Assembly (NCBI RefSeq): GCF_035046485.1
Contig: NC_085137.1
Coordinates: 41,905,155-41,969,154, forward strand
Direction: 5' to 3'
Source: Aedes albopictus
Taxonomy: Eukaryota > Arthropoda > Insecta > Diptera > Culicidae
Length of the DNA stretch: 64,000 bases
Positions 56,101-64,000 of the stretch are shown piece by piece. How positions within the stretch are numbered: position 1 is the stretch's first letter; the number at the start of each line of letters is the position of its first letter. A program made the translations under genes and the position numbers. The notes under the pieces were generated by a model, which saw only the letters and a program-made list of their open reading frames with translations, ran no database searches and had not been told where the DNA came from.

Positions 56101-59100
56101 CTCCGGTGAACCACATCATCGACGATAGGTCGCCCTTTGTTAGGGCGTTAGCGTAGCAATGCTTGGACACGGGCTCTGTCTTTTGGGCTTCTTCGAAATC
56201 AATGTATGACGGTAACTACCCCAGACACCATTCCGGAGAATGTTGATCGCCAGTCCTAACTTCACCTGGTTCATGTATAATGGATCACTCAATGAAAATT
56301 CCGGAGTTTTTGGATCATCGATCAGTACACAACGAACTGCTTGCATTTTGGGTTCTTTGCGAATGCAGTTCACTAATCCAACAACTCCGGAAACTGAGTC
56401 GTTTTGTGAGAACAGAACCACAGGTCTGACTTTGACAGCCTGTTTCAGAGGAGCCAACCAACTGAAATCAGATGAATCAACTTGCAAAATTGCAGGAGTA
56501 TCATTGAATCCTTTGGTTTTACGCTGCAAACAGATATATGTTTCTCCTTCGTCAACTCGAAATGATGCAATCATGTTAAGTTCGTCTGGAAATTCTAGAT
56601 CGTCTAGATTGAAGTTGATCTTCTCACGGACAACGATGAATCCTCGGTCCACCAAGAGACCAACCGCACCTTTCAAAAAGTTTGGTTCGCTCCAGTTACT
56701 GTCGGTTACCAAAAAGAGCAAGTTTGATTGATCAGATAACTTTTCCAGCTTAACGGTGACATTATCGAGCTCCATTTCTGCTTTAGCTAACACGGTTAGA
56801 TTGGCTTTCACCAACGGAAGATCAGCAATGGCCCCTCCAAACAAGTGTGCGATAATCGGAACTCGCTCGCTATGAACTTCCGTCACATTGATTGATAACG
56901 TTGGGACATTCTCTAGTGCCAGCTGAACACACATCCTAATCGCTTCTGAAGCTGAAACTTGATTGTTTGAGTGATACGGTACGAATTGATAGGTCTCCAA
57001 AATTGGAATACCCGGAGGATTTCTGCGACCTACACTGCTGGCCCGAGGATTACAAATCATGATGCCACCGCAAACTGAAACATTGGTGTTCGGGCTGGAC
57101 TTCATCGTGAAGAACTCACAGTCTTCTCCTTCTCGTTCCATAATTTTTAAATGGGCTTTCGGAGCAATACAAAGCCGTTGTATTGCCGTTGGTACCATCA
57201 AGGATCTGGTGTCGATTGCAATTATGCCAGTTTGTAGTAGGCAATCCAGGAAGGCCATCCAGTTGCCCTTCCATTGAATCTTTGCCATTGTTGCATCGGA
57301 TTTTGCTTCCAACACTGATTTGAACAGACCCGTGTAGTAGTATCCACGTAAACGAAGCTCCTTGTAGAAATCTTTCGTTTTCATTGTTATTGCTGGCGTT
57401 GATACGTCTTCAATTGCTGGATAGTTTGCATCTTTCAACATTCTTGCCATTCCTGTTACAACTACCGTACTTCCTTCAGAGATCTAGAAAAAAATGGAAT
57501 AATACAAAGCCATGATGAATCATTATTCAAATACCTCGAATCGTCCTGACACCTCCTGAATTGTTATTAGCAGTTCAACTGGTTGTCCTTTCGTCAAAGT
57601 TGTGGCTCTCACATATCGGACGTCCTCGAATTCAACCGGATAATCGACTAGATCTCTATTCGCTAGGTTAGCCAGCAGCTCCCAAACCAGCTGCAAATAG
57701 CCAGTAGCTGGGAACAAAATTCTTCCATCAATGTTATGTCCAACAACATGTTTGTATTCTTGGCTGAATAAAGAAATCTTGAAATGTAGAAAGTTGGATT
57801 TAGTACTCTCCTCCCAGTTGTATTTAACTACGAAAGCATCTTCTCGGTGATCCCATCGAATCAGAGGTGAAATCATCGGGGTTCCTCTGGACACCGGGAA
57901 GTGAACTTCTGGATAAAGCTTCGCAACGTCCAGGTTCTGCGATGTCAAGTGTAAACTATGAGAAAAATTGATTTCAATATACATTGAATAAAAAGAGTTT
58001 TATAGAATACTTACTGTCCTATTTGACGCAGCAATTGACTGACGATATCGGGAGAACCGTAACCTGATTTAACGTTATTTGAACTCTGATTTAATAGCCG
58101 AAGAACATTTTCACACGAATGTGCAGTTCCAAATTCGACAACGTGTGTATGACGCGGTATCTTCTCAATCAAATTTACTATGGATGTAACATCGTGCAGC
58201 TTCGGCGAATGGAACATAGAAGATGTCTGAGGCAAGCTGGCAGTTATCCATTTGTCACTGGGCTGAACTGTTCTACGCAATATGGTATTGACGGCTTTCT
58301 GTAGCTTTTGTTCAAGCGTTGAATATTTTGCTGTATCCGTATGCACATTCAAAAACGACAGCTTTTCAGCAGCACATCCAGATGATTTTAATTGTCGGAT
58401 CTGTTCCGTCATTCCTCTGCTTGTCAATATACCAAAAGTATTAGCATTATCCTTGGTAAAATTTTCCAGTGTAATCTGACTCAGTTTCGAATTATTTCGA
58501 ACAAAAGCAGTACGATCACATACTGAACCACAATCTGAATATACTACTCCATGCCAGAAGGCCAATCGAAGGCATTGTTCTAGGTTCAAGTTTTGGTCAA
58601 TGTATGCGCAAGTGAATTGTCCAATGGAATGTCCTCCATAGAAATCGAACTTTACGCCAATAGAACTAAGCAATTCAACGATAGACAACTGAAGAACAGT
58701 CGACCCGACCATGTTGTGAAGAATGCTCTGTTTTCCCGAGGGTCTTTTGTATAGCTCGAACTTCAATGATCGTAAGATACCGTTACATTTAATAAAGGTA
58801 GCTTCCACTACAGAAAACTGTCGTAGAGCATCTAGCTCTTGTCTCCAGTTGGTGTTTAATCCTCCAAAAATAGCAACCACTGGACGAGCCTCAAGCTTCA
58901 CTCGATCTATGAACGATGCTTGTTGAACAGCTGCACGATCTCCATTCTTCTGATAAATTCCAAAGCCGCGATAACGATGGCCTGGAGTAGCTTGTTGCTG
59001 AACGCTATTCAACAAAGCAATAAACTCAATATCTAAGGGACGCTGACCTATATCCTGAAGCATGCATTCAATAGCTTCTCGAGTTCTTCCTGACCACGTA

Positions 59101-60472
59101 ACCAACCTAGGAAGATCATCATCCGGAAGTCCTCTGTTGACCTTCTCTTTCAAATTGCGACATAGCAAGGCATGAGCGTTCGCACCTCCGAATCCAAACG
59201 AATTGATGCCAACCAAAGGACCCGAAAGTGGGGTAGGATCAGCAACTACCTTCAGACGACCTTCAACCAGAGATGGAATTGTCGGTCTGTATTCGGTATA
59301 ATTGATGTTGGGAGGAATAAGATCATTCTCCATAGCGATGATGCATTTCGTGATCGAGCAAACTCCTGCTGAGGCTTCTGTATGCCCGATGCTGGATTTT
59401 ACAGAACCCACTAGCAGGGGACCGTTTCTTCCAGTACAGTACACTTTATCTATCGCATCACATTCTTCTGGATCTCCCACAAATGTTCCAGTGCTATGCG
59501 CTTCAACGTAGTCAACCTCTGTAGGACTGATTCCAACTTCGTCGTAGAATTCAGTTAGTAACTGCTGTTGAACTGATCCTGAAGGATAAGTTATTCCTTC
59601 AGATTTGAAACCATCACAGTTTGTCTTGGAATGAATGATATGACTGTAGACTCGTTTTGCATCCTTAGCCTTCTGTAGAAATACAGCACAAACTGCTTCT
59701 GAACGAGTGTATCCTGTTGCATCCTTGTCGAAAGGTCGACAATATCCATCCTTCGATAAAACTCCCAACAATGCAAACTGATACGTAATGAAGGGATGCA
59801 ATGTAAGGTTGGCTCCCGTAACAATAGCCGCATCACACTCGCCGTTCATTATACTGCGGTACGCCACGTCCAATGCGTACATTGAGCTACTACAAGCAGT
59901 GTCCAGCACGTAACTTGGACCTTTAAGGTCGAGCAAGTACGAAATACGATTAGGAATCTGTGATTTGGCACACCTTCCAAAAAAATAAACAAAAAATGTT
60001 AGAACACATTAACATATCGTGTATGCCTTCGCATTTACCCTAACAAACCAAGTCCTCTGGGAGGACGTGCTCTGTAGTACATGCACACTTCAGTTTCCGA
60101 GAAACACACCCCACTGAAGACCCCTGTTGGCGTTCCTCGTAAAGTCTGCGGGTTCACTCCGGCGTCAACAACAGCTTCGTAGGCATGTTCTATCGTCATG
60201 CGAACCTGCGGGTCCATCGTGTCCCGTTCGTACCTGCTAATCCCGAAGAAATCTGCATCTAATTTCTCTAAATTACTGATTTTTCCGGTACGCCGCGGAA
60301 CGTCCTGCATCGTATGCCTCCAACGAGTCTCAAGATCATCCACAAGATCCTGTTTCCGGTACAGGCTATGCGCAAACTCACGAACATTGTTGGCTCGCGG
60401 AAAACGTCCAGACACCCCTGTTATCACGACACTCTCACCAGTCCCAACGGATCGAATTTGAAGCGACGACAT
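53182..60472 (-). CDS. FASN: Fatty acid synthase paralogue FAS-B (six exons, one frameshift)
   Basis: Exons on the minus strand are 60472-60039, 59973-58015, 57955-57535, 57483-55334, 55272-54923 and 54871-53182, introns 51-65 bp. All five junctions fall at the same positions and phases as in FAS-A; exons 3 and 5 have identical lengths. Domains: KS (DTACSSS, EAHSTGT, KSSIGH), MAT (GGHSIGQ), DH (GHNIDGRILFPATGY, NWMAFLDCLLQ), ER (HAGSGGVGLAAI), KR (GGLGGFGLELA, SNYGMANS), ACP (GMDSLMAVE), TE. Differences: MAT has FWHG where the malonyl-binding Arg is expected and LSFLN where LAFHS is expected; the TE nucleophile motif is AYSFG, not GYSFG. In exon 4 the frame shifts by one missing base near 56180 (AAAA run 56181-56184), between SKKPK and EPVSKHCYANALTKG. 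Either a sequencing error or a disabled allele; everything else is open and conserved. The start ATG 60472 aligns with FAS-A. Confidence 0.9.
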
Positions 60473-60554
60473 GTTTAGTTGTTGAATCACTTGCTGACGA
60501 AATTTTTCCGAAATGATGGATTTCGAACAGGCTCGACGGACTGAAGCCAATTAT

Positions 60555-60587
60555 TGAATCGCATGTAAATCGTTCGAACAATTTATA
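60555..60587 (-). promoter_or_regulatory. Probable FAS-B core promoter
   Basis: On the minus strand TATAAAT begins at 60587, and TTCAATA with A at 60555 lies 32 bases downstream. An alternative initiator TCAGTC has its A at 60542. The first choice gives a leader of about 83 bases to the ATG at 60472. Confidence 0.4.
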
Positions 60588-60757
60588 CTAGCTGATTAGC
60601 AATGGCAGCAGCTGTAAAATTATGCAGTATTGGACGTTTGTATGGGTTGCTGACCGCTGTGATCTTGAGCGCAAATCAAGGTATGATACTAATTCAGTAT
60701 ATGCATTTTAAATTTGTGGCAGTGAAATCAGAAACTGATAATGGCACATTTGGCCGA

Positions 60758-60832
60758 GGCCCGTGGCGCAGTGGTCACACGTTCGCTTTATAAGGGAATG
60801 GTCATGGGTTCTATTTCCCAGCTCTGGCACTT
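60758..60832 (+). repeat. tRNA-like SINE head
   Basis: GGCCCGTGGCGCAGTGGTCA (acceptor and A box) and GGTCATGGGTTCTATTTCCC (B box, with a base lost from the canonical GTTCRA) are spaced as in a tRNA. There is no complete anticodon arm, so a SINE or tRNA pseudogene is more likely than a gene. Confidence 0.45.
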
Positions 60833-61227
60833 TCTTTGAGTTCATACCTCTAACGGGTTCAGATAATTAGATATCGGTGAATAGCAACTTATGAAGGACC
60901 TTCTATTGATCTATTGGATTGGAAATGGATCAACAGCAACATGATCATGCTCTTTGTCGGAGAGCATCCGACCAAAATAGTCGTTCAATCTCGACACGAC
61001 CTTGTCTGAACATACCTTCTTTTTCTGCCAGTCCAATCCAGTCCTCCAGCTTCCGTAAGTCTTATCCTGGCCCGCATCCTCAGTTCCTAGTCATCTGTAG
61101 ACCTTCCTACAGTAAAAACACCACCGTTTCACACAAAACACTTTTGTACACTACATAACTTGATAGCGCTTCGATGTCAGTACGCAAACTGACACAAAGA
61201 GGCTGCCGGGTGAACTTTTCCGTATCT

Positions 61228-61312
61228 GGGGCCTGTCCATTAACTACGTCCTTTGAGGGGGAAGGGGCTGAGATTGCCAAAGTTGAGTCTACGTATTTTA
61301 TGGACAGCGTCT
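61228..61312. mobile_element. Tiny MITE with TGTCCATAAACTACGT-type ends
   Basis: The left GGCCTGTCCATTAACTACGT and, inverted from the right, GCTGTCCATAAAATACGTA bracket about 85 bp. Such ends are common on small dispersed insect elements. Target duplication is unclear. Confidence 0.4.
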
Positions 61313-61339
61313 AGTCGAAACCTGTTCACGTACGGTGGA

Positions 61340-62085
61340 GTACGCGAAGCTCAGCAAAAAGATCCGTTGCCTTCCGAACTGCTAACACTCTTGGCATCGG
61401 CGGTTTGACCACCGGGATCGGGCGTCCGTGAAGAGAATTCAAGCGGAAGAGCTCGGCGTTAGATTGCTGTTGAAGAACTGTGGTTTGCGGCAAGTATGCA
61501 AACACTGTCTCACAAGTTAATCCTCGCGTATTGCATTTCCCGAAGCCTCCCAGAATAGAACCAGTGGCATTCTTAAATTGGTTCAAACAGATGTATGTGG
61601 ACCAAAGGTCATGCCTGGCGGTGCCCGATATTCAATGATCCTGATCGATGATCATACACGGTCGTTTGGTGGCTTCGGTAAAAGTCTGACGCTGTCAGCT
61701 GCATCAAACGATTTGTATAACCTATGTAAAAACAAAATTCGGGAAAACATCTTGCGTTATCCGTTATGAAGAAGGTGGGAAGGGGAGTATGTTAGCTACG
61801 AACTCAAGTCTTTCTGTGATCAGGAAGGAATACAATCTCAGTTATCAGCGGCGTCGTCGAAAAAAAAGCAACTGTTCACTGTAGGGAATGGCAACTTGTA
61901 TGCTCGTCGACGCAGAACTCAATACATAAGAGGTTTTGGGATGAGGCAGTCGCAGCCGCGGCGTACGTCCAAAACAGATTTTCCTTTCGTTCGATTGATA
62001 AAATATCGTTCGAAAAGTGGTTTGGCTACCCGAATAAACAATAACCATAAGCTGTTCTTAACCTTCACGTATCCGACCACCTACA
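61340..62085 (+). mobile_element. Ty1/copia retrotransposon integrase relic
   Basis: Across several broken frames one reads a GAG-pre-integrase remnant (CHL/HC-like segment near 61495-61550), then LVQTDVCGPKVMPGGARYS and ILIDDHTRSF (integrase core, 61575-61670). Next come GEYVSYELKSFCDQEGIQSQ (61780-61840), MLVDA-like and EAVAAAAYVQNR-like segments (61900-61980), and SFEKWFGY near 62020. The order matches copia integrase. The protease, RT and LTRs were not seen. The copy is inactive. Confidence 0.7.
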
Positions 62086-62374
62086 ACACATTTTCAATAT
62101 GCTGACATTTCGTCAATTTTCATCCGTTTTTTCTGAAGTCGCCCTCAATCGATCATAAATTGGTGCTTATTTATTATACTGAAGTGGCCATGCAATATCT
62201 GTAACCATTCCGGGGATATTTCGGATTGTACTGGGGTCAAGGGGTTGCCAAAATGGCTAAAAGTGATTATTTCGTGTGTTATTGTGTTTGAACCATCGAT
62301 TTTCAGCTAAATTTTTGTTGTGAACAGTGAAACACGACTGCGATAACCAGATTTGAATAAGTTGACCCATCCGG

Positions 62375-62605
62375 ATCCCCGCGACAGATTCCGTCGGGCC
62401 TCATTAGGGACACTTCTGATTTTCAACCTCGACATATCATTCTTCATGATTTCGAATGGCGAAGTCTGTATCAACTAATATGGCCACCCCGGAACATCTA
62501 GCATAGATTCTACGGGGGTCTCATCGAGGACATTTCTGGTTTGCAAGCAAAACAAGCCATGTGACGTATCTATCTTCATGGTTTCGAGAGAATGGGGCAA
62601 TGACT
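62375..62605 (+). repeat. Two diverged tandem copies of a ~118-bp unit
   Basis: GACAGATTCCGTCGGGCCTC ... GGGACACTTCTG ... TTCATGATTTCGA (62388-62457) is repeated as GCATAGATTCTACGGGGGTC ... GGACATTTCTGG ... TTCATGGTTTCGA (62502-62587). The remainder of each unit is weakly similar. Possibly the 5' region of the LINE that follows. Confidence 0.5.
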
Positions 62606-62639
62606 TACGGCAGTGTCGCTGGAAATTGAGTTGATCAAA

Positions 62640-63720
62640 TTTTAAGATCAGGTAAAACCCTCAGTGTTGCCTCCATATATCTTCCTGCGAGAACTGCAAT
62701 ATCTCGCAGAGATCTCGCCCACATCTGCTCGGTTATGTCTGAGCCTCGGCTGCTCATGGGAGATTTCAACTCCCATGGTACAGGCTGGGGGGAACTGTAC
62801 GATGACAGCCGATCAACTTTGATATATGACCTCTGCGACGACTTCAACATGACAATTTTGAACACCGGAGAAGTTACACGAATGGCACCTCCAGCTCAAG
62901 ATGGCAGCCCTAGAAACAGCCGATTAGACCTCTCAATCTGTTCGAGCTCACTATCGCTGGAGTGTACATGGAAGGTTATCCAGGATCCCCATGGTAGTGA
63001 TCATCTGCCGATTGTTGTTTCTATTTCCAATGGGTCACAACAACCTCCATCTATCGACATCGCTTACGATCTCACCAAGCACATTGACTGGGAGAAGTAT
63101 GCAGAAGCAATTATCGACGGTGAGCAATCGGCAGAAGTCCTTCCACCGCGGGAAGAGTATCGGTTTCTGTACGAGCTGATCATCAGTAGCGCGCTTCAGG
63201 CACAACGTCGACCAGTGCCAGGTCCGTCGGTTCGCAGGAAACCCCCCAATCCGTGGTGGGATAGCGAGTGTACAGAAATCTATCGCGAGAAATTCGCGGC
63301 GTTCAAAGAGTTCCGGAAACGCGGTTCGGTCGAAAACTTTAAACTTCAAACTTGAAAGCAAGTTTAAGAGTTTGGTCAAGGCGAAGAAAAGCGGTTACTG
63401 GCGTCGGTTCGTCGAGGGTTTGTCGCGCGAGACGTCAATGAGAACCATTTTGGAACGTCGGAAGAAGAATGCGTAACGCGGCGAAGATCGTGAAAACTCT
63501 CCTCGGTGGATTCTCAAGTTCGCAAAAAAAGTTTGTCCAGATTCCGTACCCGTGGAGCGAATAATTCGTGATGTTTCCGAAGATAGGGACGACATGGATA
63601 GGCCGTTTTCGATACTTGAAAACTCGCTTGCTCTTCTTTCATGTGATGATTCCGCTCCAGGTATGAATCGAATCAAGTTCAGCTTGCTTAAAAACCTCCC
63701 CGACGCACAGTGGAGCACCT
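62640..63720 (+). mobile_element. LINE endonuclease relic, 5' part
   Basis: A 206-codon frame (62735-63355) holds the endonuclease landmarks LMGDFNSHGTGWGE, RLDLSICSSSL and GSDHLPIVVSI, followed by the PNPWWDSECTEIYREKFAAF linker that precedes RT. The linker then continues in other frames to about 63715 (SAPGMNRIKFSLLKNLP). The frame breaks at 63355. The RT itself is beyond or deleted; 63725-64000 is AT-rich with nothing recognised. Jockey/CR1-like by wording. Confidence 0.75.
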
Positions 63721-64000
63721 AGTACATCAAAACTGATCAAAATTATTTTGACGCATTTTCACAACCCAAATGCAACCCAAATTAGTAATGAAACGTATTT
63801 CATAGTTTTCGTATTTGTTTATTTCGTCATTAGGGTGACCAATTTTATGATTGTAAAAGTCAAGATTTTTCGAAACTAAAATTTTTCAAAAAATCACAAC
63901 TTTTGAACCAGTTGACCGATTTTAAACTTCTTTTTTTTGCTTGAAAGCTGTTGAGTTCTAGTTTTTAGCAAAAATACGTTTAGAGGGCCAAATAGTGTTT

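Overview
The window is animal nuclear DNA, most likely from an Aedes-type culicine mosquito. Genes have short GT-AG introns or giant transposon-filled ones, TATA/TCAGT promoters and AATAAA signals, and the rest is packed with MITEs, LINE remnants and tRNA-derived SINEs of the Feilai kind known from Aedes aegypti. This assignment is an inference from gene families and repeat types; no search was run.

Four protein-coding loci are supported. (1) A SUN-domain ossification factor homologue (SUCO/Slp1 family) runs on the + strand from 9286 to 25874 in three exons. A 10.9-kb first intron separates the signal peptide from the SUN-like domain. (2) The C-terminal methyltransferase half of a METTL13 (eEF1A methyltransferase) homologue lies on the - strand (28028-28577 and 39995-40146). 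Its exons are split by an 11.4-kb intron and cut off by a 500-N assembly gap at 40147-40646. (3) and (4) Two complete animal-type fatty acid synthase genes stand tail to tail: FAS-A on + (45471-52762) and FAS-B on - (53182-60472). Each has six exons with matching intron positions and phases and a domain order of KS-MAT-DH-ER-KR-ACP-TE. FAS-B has a one-base frameshift near 56180.

Layout: 1-9.2 kb holds MITEs, foldback elements and a jockey-like RT relic. 9.3-26 kb is the SUCO gene; its intron 1 holds a nested MITE/LINE cluster (10.88-13.94 kb), a long-arm foldback with a second element inserted (14.42-15.81 kb) and another foldback (18.5-19.15 kb). 28-40 kb is METTL13, whose intron carries a 5.4-kb hAT-like element (29155-34522, 8-bp target duplication) filled with 12-bp degenerate repeats, plus an RNase H-bearing LINE (35.2-39.1 kb). 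41.7-44.4 kb is a large 12-bp degenerate array. 45.4-60.6 kb is the FAS pair. 60.7-64 kb is a SINE head, a copia integrase relic, a short tandem duplication and a LINE endonuclease relic.

The most notable biology is in the FAS pair. Both proteins keep the KS, DH, ER, KR, ACP and TE signature residues (FAS-B departs only in the first Gly of the TE GxSxG). Both have an eroded acyltransferase domain: the nucleophile motif GHSxG survives, but the position matching the malonyl-binding Arg is His and the position matching the catalytic His is Val or Leu. This suggests a lineage of FAS paralogues with altered or outsourced substrate loading.
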